NCBI RefSeq assembly: GCF_000511175.1
Contig: NZ_KI866530.1
Coordinates: forward strand, 298,912-362,911
DNA from: Sediminibacterium salmoneum NBRC 103935
GTDB taxonomy: Bacteria > Bacteroidota > Bacteroidia > Chitinophagales > Chitinophagaceae
DNA length: 64,000 bases
Direction: 5' to 3'
Below the pieces are notes generated by a model. The model saw only the letters and a list, made by a program, of their open reading frames with translations, made no database searches and was not told the DNA's origin. The position numbers and the translations under genes were made by a program. Positions 43,459-52,964 of this stretch are shown piece by piece (position 1 is the stretch's first letter; every line of letters starts with the position of its first letter).

Positions 43459-45531
43459 ATGATGATCTTAAAAAAATCTACACTAGCCGGTTTATTCTTT
43501 TTGTTTTGTCATCTGGCATTTGCTCAGGATTCAACTATTTCGGCAGAAAAGCCCTTAGAGGATGTGATGGTTACTGTTTTTAACAGTAGGGTAAAGTGGA
43601 AGGAAGCACCTGCGGCTGTTGCCCTTATTGGACAAAAAGATTTTCAATCCTTTTCCGCCGCATCTGCATTGCCGGCATTAAACCGGGTCCCGGGTATCAG
43701 AATGGAAGAACGTTCACCGGGAAGTTATCGTTTATCGGTAAGAGGTAGTTTACTGAGATCACCCTTCGGAATAAGAAATATTAAAGTGTACTGGAATCAG
43801 ATTCCATTTACAGATGCTACCGGAAATACTTATCTGAATCTGATAGATCTTACCCAGCTTGACCAGATTGAAGTGGCCAAAGGGCCTGCATCCAGCATGT
43901 ATGGTGCAGGTACCGGAGGAATATTATTATTGAAGCAAAATGCTTCATTTGCAGATAAGCCAAAGTATAAAACGCAGATTGATATAAGTGCAGGATCATA
44001 TGGATACAATCAGCAACAGGTAACCCAGCAGTATCATTCCCGTCAATGGAGTTCAACCTTGCAAATGCATCGGTTGGCGCAGGATGGGTACAGAGATCAC
44101 TCAGCAATGAACCGATCTGGAATTTTCTGGCAGAATACAGTTCAGATTAACAAACATCAGATTAAGTCTGGATTGCTTTTTACCAATTTATTTTATCAGA
44201 CTCCGGGGGGTATTACTGCTGCACAGGTAGCCATGAATCCCAGATTGTCCAGACAGGCTACGCCTGTTTTACCTGGGGCAATTGAGCAGAATGCATCCAT
44301 TCGTAATGCTACATGCTGGATAGGTTTGCAGGATATTTATCAGATTAATAAACGGCATGCCATTCATGCTTTTATTGGATACTCCAATACCCGTTTTGAA
44401 AATCCGTTTATTACCAATTATGAAAAACGGAGGGAGAGGAATCTGATGACGGGGATACAGTGGATAGTATCCCCCACTGAAAATTCCGATCAGTTTCAGT
44501 GGACTACCGGTGCAGAATATATGGCCAATGAGGCTGGCATAAAAAATTATGCAAACAACAAAGGAACACCTGCCAATCTTTTTGCTGATGATATTATTTA
44601 CAGTCAGCAGGCTTTTGTATTTACACAGATAAAATGGAAACCCTTTAAGGGATTGTTTCTTCAGGGAGGGGTAAGTATTAGTCAGCAGGATTATATGTAC
44701 AAGTCTATGCAAAGAGCATCCGAGTTGTTCAATTACAGAAAGATTGCTTCTCCAATAAGTCCGAGGTTTTCATTCAATTATACCGTGTCTCCCAAATTGA
44801 ATTTGTATGGTGTGGTTTCAAGGGGATTTTCAGCCCCTACGCTTGCAGAAATCAGACCATCGGACGGACAATTTTATCCCTTACTGAATGCGGAACAGGG
44901 ATGGAATATGGAAGCTGGCATAAAAGGAGTTCTTGGCGATGACCATTTTGTTTTTGATATTTCCTATTATCGCTTTAACCTGCAGAACACCATTGTAAGA
45001 AGAACGGATGCAGGTGGGAATGAATATTTTGTTAATGCAGGCGGAACCAGACAACATGGTGCTGAATTGAATATTCGTTACAGGATAATGCAAATGGTAA
45101 AAGGACAGTCATTCGATTTGGAATACAAGGGAGCATTCAGTTATCAGCCTTATCGGTTCACTAATATTCAGCAAGGTTCATTGCAGCTAAATAATAATCC
45201 CTTAACAGGGGTACCAACTTCTGTTTGGGTTACAGGACTTGATTTTAAAACAAAATCGGGGCTGGCCATTTTCTGTAATGTTAATTTTACCGGAAAAATT
45301 TCTCTGAATGATGCAGCCACTGTTTTTGCGGATCCTTATCAGCTGGTACAGGTTAAGCTGAGCCAACAATTAAAGAAAGGCAATACAGGTATTCAGCTTT
45401 TTACAGGTATTGATAATTTACTTAATCAGGTATATAGTTTGGGTAATGATATTAACGCAGTAGGTAATCGGTATTTCAATACTGCAGCCGGGCGTAATTT
45501 TTATGCAGGATTCAGAATCAGTTTTCAATGA
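43459..45531 (+). CDS. TonB-dependent receptor (siderophore/cobalamin type)
   Basis: About 690 residues. The frame is open to a TTG at 43444, but the tandem ATG codons at 43459/43462 put the signal peptide (LKKSTLAGLFFLFCHLAFAQ) in place. The plug contains VPGIRMEERSPGSYRLSVRGS and EVAKGPASSMYGAGTGGILLL. The barrel ends in NFYAGFRISFQ with a terminal aromatic. It lacks the CarboxypepD_reg extension of the receptor at 39332. Size and plug resemble receptors for iron complexes or vitamin B12; the ligand is not readable. It starts 20 bases past the pdhB terminator. Confidence 0.92.
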   Translation: MMILKKSTLAGLFFLFCHLAFAQDSTISAEKPLEDVMVTVFNSRVKWKEAPAAVALIGQKDFQSFSAASALPALNRVPGIRMEERSPGSYRLSVRGSLLRSPFGIRNIKVYWNQIPFTDATGNTYLNLIDLTQLDQIEVAKGPASSMYGAGTGGILLLKQNASFADKPKYKTQIDISAGSYGYNQQQVTQQYHSRQWSSTLQMHRLAQDGYRDHSAMNRSGIFWQNTVQINKHQIKSGLLFTNLFYQTPGGITAAQVAMNPRLSRQATPVLPGAIEQNASIRNATCWIGLQDIYQINKRHAIHAFIGYSNTRFENPFITNYEKRRERNLMTGIQWIVSPTENSDQFQWTTGAEYMANEAGIKNYANNKGTPANLFADDIIYSQQAFVFTQIKWKPFKGLFLQGGVSISQQDYMYKSMQRASELFNYRKIASPISPRFSFNYTVSPKLNLYGVVSRGFSAPTLAEIRPSDGQFYPLLNAEQGWNMEAGIKGVLGDDHFVFDISYYRFNLQNTIVRRTDAGGNEYFVNAGGTRQHGAELNIRYRIMQMVKGQSFDLEYKGAFSYQPYRFTNIQQGSLQLNNNPLTGVPTSVWVTGLDFKTKSGLAIFCNVNFTGKISLNDAATVFADPYQLVQVKLSQQLKKGNTGIQLFTGIDNLLNQVYSLGNDINAVGNRYFNTAAGRNFYAGFRISFQ

Positions 45532-45556
45532 TTAACTTCGTAAATAAACTTAATAT

Positions 45557-46708
45557 ATGGCTTCTATTTTAGTTATAGATGATGAAAGGGCAATCCGCAA
45601 TGTATTAAAGGATATTCTGAACAATGAGGGATATACAACCGTGGAAGCAGGTGACGGTGAAGCAGGGTTGGCACAGTTTTCAGCAGGTAATTTTGACCTG
45701 GTACTTTGTGATATTAAAATGCCAAAAATTGACGGTATTGAATTTCTGCAAAAAGCAAAAGAATTGAATCCGGATGTACCTGTGATTATGATTAGCGGGC
45801 ATGGAAATATTGAGACAGCTGTGGATGCAGTTAAGAAAGGGGCATTTGATTTTATATCGAAACCGCCCGATCTGAACCGTTTGCTGATTACCATTCGCAA
45901 TGCCATGGATAAGACTACTCTGGTTAAAGAGACAAAAGTGTTGCGTAAAAAAGTTTCACGTATTCAGGAAATCATTGGTGAATCGGCCCCAATACAAAAA
46001 ATTAAAGAGACTATTGATAAGGTTGCTGCAACAGATGCCCGGGTATTGGTAACCGGGGAAAATGGCAGTGGCAAGGAACTGGTTGCCAAATGGCTGCACG
46101 AGAAAAGTAACCGTTCGCAGGGACCAATAGTAGAAGTAAACTGCGCTGCTATACCAGCAGAATTAATTGAAAGCGAATTGTTCGGACATGAAAAGGGCTC
46201 TTTTACTTCTGCGGTAAAACAACGCATAGGTAAATTTGAGCAGGCACATGGAGGAACATTGTTTCTGGATGAAATAGGAGACATGAGTTTACCTGCGCAG
46301 GCAAAAGTTTTACGTGCCTTGCAGGAAGGTAAAATTACCCGTGTTGGCGGTGATAAGGAGATTGCTGTAGATGTGAGGGTTGTAGCTGCAACCAATAAGG
46401 ATTTGATGAAAGAAGTAGAAGCCAAAAACTTCAGACTCGATTTATATCACCGCCTGGGTGTTATTTTAATTCATGTGCCCTCTTTGAATGAAAGAAGGGA
46501 AGATATTCCTTTGCTGGTTCAACATTTTTTAGAAGAAATTGCCAATGAGTATGGACAGGCACCCAAGGCAATTGCCTCAGGGGCAGTGGATTTGCTTAAA
46601 AAACATAACTGGACGGGGAATATTCGTGAATTAAGAAATGTAGTGGAAAGGTTAATTATTTTATCCGGTAAGGAGATACAGGCTACCGATGTTAAAAGTT
46701 ATATTTAA
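45557..46708 (+). CDS. NtrX-like sigma-54 response regulator lacking a DNA-binding domain
   Basis: A 383-residue protein with a receiver (LVIDDERAIRNVLKDIL; phospho-acceptor in LVLCDIKMP; lysine in FISKPPD) and a sigma-54 AAA+ domain at about 140-370: Walker A GENGSGKEL, Walker B GGTLFLDEIG and the arginine-finger region FRLDLYHRLGVI. The sigma-54 contact loop reads GSFTSA (214-219) instead of GAFTGA. The protein stops right after the AAA+ lid (IQATDVKSYI), with no Fis-type helix-turn-helix. It would therefore activate sigma-54 promoters without specific DNA binding, or act through a partner. No sensor kinase gene is in the window. Confidence 0.92.
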   Translation: MASILVIDDERAIRNVLKDILNNEGYTTVEAGDGEAGLAQFSAGNFDLVLCDIKMPKIDGIEFLQKAKELNPDVPVIMISGHGNIETAVDAVKKGAFDFISKPPDLNRLLITIRNAMDKTTLVKETKVLRKKVSRIQEIIGESAPIQKIKETIDKVAATDARVLVTGENGSGKELVAKWLHEKSNRSQGPIVEVNCAAIPAELIESELFGHEKGSFTSAVKQRIGKFEQAHGGTLFLDEIGDMSLPAQAKVLRALQEGKITRVGGDKEIAVDVRVVAATNKDLMKEVEAKNFRLDLYHRLGVILIHVPSLNERREDIPLLVQHFLEEIANEYGQAPKAIASGAVDLLKKHNWTGNIRELRNVVERLIILSGKEIQATDVKSYI

Positions 46709-46740
46709 TTGGATACATTTGTTTACATTAAAAACAGTTT

Positions 46741-48249
46741 ATGGGTATTGCGATTTTTTTAATTGGATTAGTCGGATGGCATGCAGGCATGTATGGAATG
46801 TTTAAGAAAGCAGGTATTGAACCCTGGAAAGCCCTGGTGCCATTTTACAACACTTGGGAAATTGTTCGGGTTGCCCATATTAAAAGATTTTGGTTCTGGC
46901 TGCAATTGATTCCTATAGCCGGTCAGTTTATTACTATCTGGATTACCATCATTTTTGTAATGAATTTTAAAAAGGTATCTGTACCTGCCCATGCGGCTGT
47001 AGTGTTTTTCCCCTTCATATATTTTCCTTACCTGGGTTTTTCTGAGAAAGAAAAATGGCACGGTCCTTCTGCCTTGCAACATTACCATAAGCCTGCTTCA
47101 AGAGAATGGATAGACGCAGGTGTTTTTGCTGTTGTGGCAGCTACCATTATCCGGACTTTTGTTTTTGAAGCCTATGTAATTCCTACAGAAAGTATGGAAA
47201 AGAGTTTGCTCGTAAACGACTTTTTGTTTGTTAGCAAAATGAGTTACGGTCCAAGAATACCTCAGACACCTGTATCTTTTCCATTTGTACATAATATCAT
47301 GCCTTTCAGCTTAACAACGCCTTCCTATATTAAGGAAGTGCAGTTGCCTTACAAACGATTGCCAGCAACCAGTGCTATCAAAAGGAATGATGCGGTTGTA
47401 TTTAATTTTCCGGCCGGAGATACCATTATCAATCTGCCCGAATTTGGCAGTAAGGTAACCTATTATGAAGTTTTAAGAAGTAGTCAGTTCAAAGGCAACA
47501 GGGAAGCATTGCTGGCTGAATACCCAATTCTGGTGCATCCAATGGATAAAACAGACAACTATATCAAAAGATGTGTTGCCATGCCCGGAGATGTGCTTGA
47601 AATTAAAAATGCTGACCTTTTTGTAAATGGCAAGCTAGCCGATATTCCGGAGGGAGCCCAAACTGATTATATTGTTACCACTTCAGGTTCCGGATTTTCT
47701 GATGAATTCCTGCAGGACGAAATAGGAATTGATTTGGAGAATAACAATGGAAATTTTTCTCCAGGCCCGGATAGCAAAACTTATATTTTCAATATAACGG
47801 CTACAGAAGCAGAGAAAGTAAAAAAGTATCCCGGAGTGGTTTCTGTAGTTAAATATGTTGATACCAATGTGGGCATGTTTTTTCCAAATGATGAAGCCAA
47901 TTTTCCATGGACACTGGATAATTACGGGCCCTTGACCATTCCGCAAAAAGGGAAAGCGATTGCATTGGCGCCCAATAATATTGCCTTATATCGCAGGTTA
48001 ATTACGGTTTATGAACAGAATACGCTGGAAGAGAAAAACGGACAAATCATTATTAATGGACAAGTAACCAATCAGTATATCCCTAAATACAATTATTACT
48101 GGATGATGGGGGATAACAGACATAGAAGTCAGGATAGTCGTTTCTGGGGTTTTGTGCCCGAAACCCATATAGTTGGAAAGGCCTCCTTAATTTGGTTCAG
48201 CTGGAATAAAGGACCCAGATGGAACAGAATTTTTAAAGTCATTGAATAG
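46741..48249 (+). CDS. lepB: Signal peptidase I with membrane-rich N-terminal extension
   Basis: A 502-residue protease. Residues 1-130 have three or four hydrophobic segments and the pattern WKALVPFYNTWEIVRVAHIKRFW, a domain outside classical LepB. The peptidase part has the catalytic Ser151 in IPTESMEKSL and the general base Lys276 in YIKRCVAMPGD, with GDNRHRSQDSRFWGFVP as the C-terminal box. Ser and Lys are 125 residues apart, against 55 in the E. coli enzyme, because of a large insertion. It cleaves signal peptides at the periplasmic face. TACATTTG at 46714-46721 is a possible -7 element. It starts 32 bases after the NtrX-like gene. Confidence 0.93.
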   Translation: MGIAIFLIGLVGWHAGMYGMFKKAGIEPWKALVPFYNTWEIVRVAHIKRFWFWLQLIPIAGQFITIWITIIFVMNFKKVSVPAHAAVVFFPFIYFPYLGFSEKEKWHGPSALQHYHKPASREWIDAGVFAVVAATIIRTFVFEAYVIPTESMEKSLLVNDFLFVSKMSYGPRIPQTPVSFPFVHNIMPFSLTTPSYIKEVQLPYKRLPATSAIKRNDAVVFNFPAGDTIINLPEFGSKVTYYEVLRSSQFKGNREALLAEYPILVHPMDKTDNYIKRCVAMPGDVLEIKNADLFVNGKLADIPEGAQTDYIVTTSGSGFSDEFLQDEIGIDLENNNGNFSPGPDSKTYIFNITATEAEKVKKYPGVVSVVKYVDTNVGMFFPNDEANFPWTLDNYGPLTIPQKGKAIALAPNNIALYRRLITVYEQNTLEEKNGQIIINGQVTNQYIPKYNYYWMMGDNRHRSQDSRFWGFVPETHIVGKASLIWFSWNKGPRWNRIFKVIE

Positions 48250-48254
48250 ATTTC

Positions 48255-48734
48255 ATGAAAGAAATACCATTTCAGTACCAGGTTTTTGATAAGGAATCGT
48301 CGCTTTCTCCGGAAGATGCATCATTATTGCTACAGGCAAGAGCCATTACCTCTCATGCCTATGCCCCTTATTCTCATTTTAAAGTTGGTGCCATTGCCTT
48401 ACTAAACGATGGAAGCAGGGTAGAAGGCACCAATCAGGAGAATGCAAGTTACCCTGTGGGTATTTGTGCCGAGCGCGTTTTATTGTCTGCCATAGCTTCC
48501 TTACACAGGAACCAGGCTATTAAAACCATAGCCATCAGCTATCACAATGAAAACGGGAAAAGTAATAATCCTGTGAGCCCATGTGGTATTTGCAGACAAA
48601 GTTTACTGGAACAAACATTAAGACAGCAGCAACGCATCCGATTGATATTAAGTGGTCAGGAAGGTCCTATTTATATTATTGAAGATGCTACCAGTTTGTT
48701 GCCTTTGAGTTTTACTGCCAATGATATGCAATAG
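48255..48734 (+). CDS. cdd: Cytidine deaminase
   Basis: A 159-residue zinc enzyme that deaminates cytidine and deoxycytidine to uridine forms. Cys71 and Glu73 in GICAER, with Cys110 and Cys113 in PCGICRQ, form the zinc site and proton shuttle of the homotetrameric class. YAPYSHFKVGAIALL and NQENASYP are family motifs. It is five bases downstream of lepB and ends two bases from the convergent desaturase-like gene. Confidence 0.95.
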   Translation: MKEIPFQYQVFDKESSLSPEDASLLLQARAITSHAYAPYSHFKVGAIALLNDGSRVEGTNQENASYPVGICAERVLLSAIASLHRNQAIKTIAISYHNENGKSNNPVSPCGICRQSLLEQTLRQQQRIRLILSGQEGPIYIIEDATSLLPLSFTANDMQ

Positions 48735-48736
48735 TA

Positions 48737-49996
48737 TTATGCTGTTGCAGGAACACGGTTGCTTTCTTTTCTGAAATAGATGCTAAGCAGAAAAGAAACA
48801 AACAGATAAATGCCAATAATATAGGGTAGTATTGGATGCAGTTGTTCAATGCCGAACCATCCCCTGGTATTCCACATTAACCATCCTCCAATGGATAATT
48901 TCAGCAAGTCCCAGGCCCATGCATTGGTATTTCCATCCATCAGCTCGGTAAAAGCATACACATAGATATAAATAAACAACCCATAGTAAAATATACCCGG
49001 GCTTCCTATGCTGGCTATGTTTCCGAATAAATAGCTGATCATCAGTAACAGGATGGCCAATTGTGCCCATACCCAAATGTTAAATGCTTTTCCAGCCCTT
49101 GTTTCATATTTTTCAAAATGATATGGATCCTCAATTTTAAATACGGGATATTTTTCTGCAACATCTGCTGGTCTCCATCCGGTGGGCATGAACCAGATCT
49201 TTAATTTGTCGGACCAGTTTTGTGCATGCCAGGCATCTTTTATCAACAGCCACAAGTGCATGAAGTTGATTTTGATGGGGTTCCAGGTTCTTACAGGTCT
49301 CGTGATTCCGTACACCGGTTTAACATTCGGTAATTCTTCCTGAAATGTGCCAAACCATTTGTCCCAGAAAATAAAAATTTGTCCGTAGTTTTTATCGAGG
49401 TATTCCGGATTAATGGCATGATGCACCCGGTGATGAGACGGAGTAACAATAATTTTCTCCAGCCAACCCATACGGTCAATATGTTGGGTATGGTACCAGA
49501 ACTGAGCAAATAAATGCAAAGGGGCAACAACGGCAATAATCTGAGTGGGAACGCCCAACAATGCTGCCGGTAAAAGAAAAATGGTAAATAATCTTACAAA
49601 GGTTGAAATGCTCTGACGCAACGCACAAGCCAGATTAAAATCTTCGCTACTATGATGAATAATATGGGCATTCCAGAAAAAATTAAACTCATGATCAATC
49701 CTGTGAACCAGGTAGCCGGTTAAATCCAGCGCCAGGAATGCAATTATGTATAACCATACGGATGATTCAATCTGAAAGATGGCCCAATGCGAAACCATCC
49801 AGTTATAACTGATTACTGCAATGCTTAATCCCAACACATCTTTGGTAGAATTGGTGATGCCAGAAGTTAAACTAGACACCATATCCATAGTCCGTATGGT
49901 ATCATTTCCTTTATAGACCCCCCACCATTTTTCAAGTAAAATCAAAACTAAAAATGCGGGCATCGCAATGAGCAATATTTTTCCGTAAGTTTCCAT
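48737..49996 (-). CDS. Sterol desaturase/fatty-acid hydroxylase superfamily membrane protein
   Basis: A 419-residue protein with about eight hydrophobic segments. The three histidine boxes HRIDHE, HIIHHSSED and HRVHHAINPEYLDKNYG bind the di-iron centre of the superfamily. Such enzymes hydroxylate or desaturate lipids with O2. Bacterial members act on fatty acids, ether lipids or carotenoids; the substrate is open. The C-terminal third (about 280-410) carries four extra hydrophobic segments beyond the core domain. It is divergent from the FAD oxidase gene at 50028. Confidence 0.9.
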   Translation of the reverse strand: METYGKILLIAMPAFLVLILLEKWWGVYKGNDTIRTMDMVSSLTSGITNSTKDVLGLSIAVISYNWMVSHWAIFQIESSVWLYIIAFLALDLTGYLVHRIDHEFNFFWNAHIIHHSSEDFNLACALRQSISTFVRLFTIFLLPAALLGVPTQIIAVVAPLHLFAQFWYHTQHIDRMGWLEKIIVTPSHHRVHHAINPEYLDKNYGQIFIFWDKWFGTFQEELPNVKPVYGITRPVRTWNPIKINFMHLWLLIKDAWHAQNWSDKLKIWFMPTGWRPADVAEKYPVFKIEDPYHFEKYETRAGKAFNIWVWAQLAILLLMISYLFGNIASIGSPGIFYYGLFIYIYVYAFTELMDGNTNAWAWDLLKLSIGGWLMWNTRGWFGIEQLHPILPYIIGIYLFVSFLLSIYFRKESNRVPATA

Positions 49997-50027
49997 AATT
50001 ATTGTCTCAAAATTATACCCAAGTTAA

Positions 50028-51278
50028 ATGAAAGTAACGATAATCGGAGGTGGAATTATTGGTTTGAGCAGCGCATGGTTTTTAAGTGAAGCGGGACATG
50101 AAGTAACGGTAATTGACCGGACAGATATGCAGAATAACTGTTCTTATGGAAATGCAGGATATGTTTGTCCCAGCCATTTTGTTCCGCTGGCCACACCAGG
50201 AATAGTTAAGCAGGGTTTAAAGTGGATGTGGAATCCGGAAAGTCCTTTTTATGTTCAGCCAAGACCAGACTGGTCACTTGTACAATGGGGCTGGAAGTTC
50301 ATGCAAATGGCCAATGAAAAACAGGTAGAAGCGGCGGCTATTCCCTTGAGGGATGTTGCGTTTTTAAGTAAGCATTGGTATGAACAATGGGACAGGCTGC
50401 CCAATTTTTCATTTGCCTATGAGCAAAAAGGTTTATTGGAAATATTCAAGACAGAGAAGGGGAAGGAAAAATGTGAACACCTATGTAAGAAAGCGCAGGC
50501 TTTGGGCTTGTCTGATACGGTAATGCTGGATCGTACACAGCTGCAGGAGATGGAATCACATACTCCGCTGGATGCATTGGGTGCATTGTATTTTAAATGT
50601 GATGCGCATCTGTATCCGAATCAGCTGATGCAGCAATTATTAAACCTGCTTCAAGAAAAGGGTGTGAACCTGATTAAAAACGAAGCAGTAAGCGGATTTG
50701 AAACAGCGGGTAAAAAAATTATTGGAGTAAAAACAGAAAAAGGAAATTATCAAACGGATGAAGTGGTGTTGGCTTCCGGTTCCTGGAGCAGAGAGCTGGC
50801 CAGTCAATTAAATATAAATCTTTTATTGATGCCCGGAAGAGGGTATTCTGTTACGCTGGAAAATTCACCTTATCGGATTAATCATCCTAGTGTATTGGTA
50901 GAGGGTAGGGTGGCATTGACCCCGATGGACGGAAATAAAATCCGATTTGGTGGTACAATGGAAATTACATCAACCAATACGCCTCCCAGAATGAATCGCG
51001 TAAAAGGGATACTTTCTGCAGTGCAATCAGTGTATACTGATTTTAAAATAGACATGCCTCCTGTTGAAAATATCTGGTATGGTTACAGACCCTGTTCTGC
51101 AGACGGTCTACCTTATATTGGCAGAACCCGGAAATGGGAGAATCTGACCCTTGCAACCGGACACTCTATGATTGGACTAAGCCTGGGGGCAGGCACCGGA
51201 AAACTGGTTAGTGAAATCATTAACGGGAATTCTCTTAGTATGGATATTACTCCATTCAGTCCTGACCGATTTGCTTAA
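50028..51278 (+). CDS. FAD-dependent D-amino-acid dehydrogenase-like oxidoreductase
   Basis: A 416-residue DadA-type flavoprotein. VTIIGGGIIGLSSAWFLSEAGHEVTVID is the type of dinucleotide-binding opening seen, with GNAGYVCPSHFVPLATPG typical of DadA; GYRPCSADGLPYIGRT and TGHSMIGLSLGAGTGKL close the FAD site. It would oxidise D-amino acids, or possibly hydroxyproline-type substrates, to the 2-oxo/imino acid. It is 24 bases before bshC on the same strand, with no clear functional link. Confidence 0.88.
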   Translation: MKVTIIGGGIIGLSSAWFLSEAGHEVTVIDRTDMQNNCSYGNAGYVCPSHFVPLATPGIVKQGLKWMWNPESPFYVQPRPDWSLVQWGWKFMQMANEKQVEAAAIPLRDVAFLSKHWYEQWDRLPNFSFAYEQKGLLEIFKTEKGKEKCEHLCKKAQALGLSDTVMLDRTQLQEMESHTPLDALGALYFKCDAHLYPNQLMQQLLNLLQEKGVNLIKNEAVSGFETAGKKIIGVKTEKGNYQTDEVVLASGSWSRELASQLNINLLLMPGRGYSVTLENSPYRINHPSVLVEGRVALTPMDGNKIRFGGTMEITSTNTPPRMNRVKGILSAVQSVYTDFKIDMPPVENIWYGYRPCSADGLPYIGRTRKWENLTLATGHSMIGLSLGAGTGKLVSEIINGNSLSMDITPFSPDRFA

Positions 51279-51302
51279 AACATTTGTATTTTTACAACCG
51301 AT

Positions 51303-52904
51303 ATGGATTGTAGCACGACGTATTTGCCATTTGAGAGTACCGGTTATTTTTCAAAGATTGTAGAAGCCTATCTTCAGCAACACGAAAATATCAGACCCTT
51401 TTATTTGCATGAGCCCAATTGGGAGGGGATTAAAACCTCTATTCAGTCTAGGGATAGTCATCCGGTAAACCGGAAAGTGCTTACTGAAGTATTGCAACAG
51501 CAATATATGGGTCAGAAAAATACGGAAGCAGTTTTCAGCAATATTTCATTGCTTAACGACTCGGCTACCTATACCATTACCACTGCGCATCAGCCCAATT
51601 TATTTACTGGCCCCATGTATTTTGTTTACAAAATACTTCATGTGATTAAACTGGCAGAATCCCTTTCAGCAAAATATCCTGATAAAAATTTCGTACCTGT
51701 TTTTTACATGGGAAGTGAGGATGCGGATCTGGATGAGTTGGGGTTTGTTAATATTGAAGGTGCTAAATGGAGCTGGGATACAAAGCAAACAGGTGCGGTA
51801 GGAAGAATGAAGGTTGACAAGCAATTGGTTTCGTTGATTGAATCCATTGCAGGTCAGTTAGGCGTATTACCGAATGGAAATGAATGGGTAGAATTATTAC
51901 GTAATTGCTATGTTAATGGGAAGACCATTCAGGAAGCTACCTTATCATTGGTGCACACGCTGTTCGGGCATTATGGTTTGGTTGTATTAATTCCGGATCA
52001 ACCTGCATTAAAAAAGTTGTTTGCTCCTGTAATGGCGAAAGAACTTACCGAACAGTTCTCTCATAAAGCGGTAACAGATACCATTCAAAGTCTGCAACAA
52101 TTTTACAAAGTACAGGCTGCAGGCAGGCCCATCAATCTTTTTTATTTAATTGACGATAAGCGGGAGAGAATTGAAAAGGAAGGTAATGCGTATACAGTTC
52201 CTTCCCTTGGTTTGCGCTTTACTGAAGAAGCCATTTTGCAGGAACTGGATGAACATCCGGAACGGTTTAGTCCGAATGTGATTTTAAGGGGTGCTTTTCA
52301 GGAAACCATTTTACCCAATATCATCTTTGTTGGTGGGGGAGGTGAACTGGCTTATTGGCTGGAACTGAAAACAGTTTTTGAAAATGCGGGGGTTGCCTAT
52401 CCCTTACTGATGCTGAGAAATTCATTTTCTATTTCTTCAGCCAAGCTTGCACAAAAGCAGATGAGTTTGCAACTGACGGATGCAGATTTATTTCTTCCGG
52501 AACATTTGTTAATTGGTCAGTATGTAGAGAAGCATACCGAACATCAGCTTAATCTGGATAAAGAAAAAGCAGCATTGCAGGCCTATTATGATCAGATGAG
52601 TAGATTGGCAACACAGATTGATCCCAGTCTGCGAGATCACGTGACTGCATTGTCTCATCAATCACTGAAAAAAGTGGATGAACTCGAGAAAAAAATGAAA
52701 CGGGCCGAGAAAAGAAAATTTTCTACTGCAGCAAATCAAATTCAATCCATTAAACAAGCTTTATTCCCTGGCAATAGTTTACAGGAAAGACAGGAGAACC
52801 TGGCTTCCTTTTACGCCAGATATGGTAGTTCAGTTATTGATATGATTTATCAATCATCTGGTGATATTAATCCGGCATTCGGATTAATTAAATTACAGTC
52901 CTAG
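51303..52904 (+). CDS. bshC: Bacillithiol biosynthesis cysteine-adding enzyme
   Basis: A 533-residue BshC, the last enzyme of bacillithiol synthesis, which adds cysteine to glucosaminyl malate. ITTAHQPNLFTGPMYFVYK and FYMGSEDADLDELG are diagnostic nucleotide-binding-like motifs, and FVGGGGELAYWLELK follows. The C-terminal third is a coiled-coil (KKVDELEKKMKRAEKRK). Length matches the family. Bacillithiol is the low-molecular-weight thiol of many Bacteroidota; bshA and bshB are not in the window. Confidence 0.94.
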   Translation: MDCSTTYLPFESTGYFSKIVEAYLQQHENIRPFYLHEPNWEGIKTSIQSRDSHPVNRKVLTEVLQQQYMGQKNTEAVFSNISLLNDSATYTITTAHQPNLFTGPMYFVYKILHVIKLAESLSAKYPDKNFVPVFYMGSEDADLDELGFVNIEGAKWSWDTKQTGAVGRMKVDKQLVSLIESIAGQLGVLPNGNEWVELLRNCYVNGKTIQEATLSLVHTLFGHYGLVVLIPDQPALKKLFAPVMAKELTEQFSHKAVTDTIQSLQQFYKVQAAGRPINLFYLIDDKRERIEKEGNAYTVPSLGLRFTEEAILQELDEHPERFSPNVILRGAFQETILPNIIFVGGGGELAYWLELKTVFENAGVAYPLLMLRNSFSISSAKLAQKQMSLQLTDADLFLPEHLLIGQYVEKHTEHQLNLDKEKAALQAYYDQMSRLATQIDPSLRDHVTALSHQSLKKVDELEKKMKRAEKRKFSTAANQIQSIKQALFPGNSLQERQENLASFYARYGSSVIDMIYQSSGDINPAFGLIKLQS

Positions 52905-52934
52905 CTATTTCGCTTTTTAAAAGCAAAAACATTG

Positions 52935-52964
52935 ATGGAATAAAAACAAGACTTTTTATTCCAT
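52935..52964. terminator. AT-rich inverted repeat between convergent bshC and PBP genes
   Basis: A 12-bp perfect repeat (ATGGAATAAAAA/TTTTTATTCCAT, six-base loop) sits in the short gap and touches the PBP stop codon. It has no GC-rich core or clean T-run, so terminator function is only likely by position. Confidence 0.4.
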
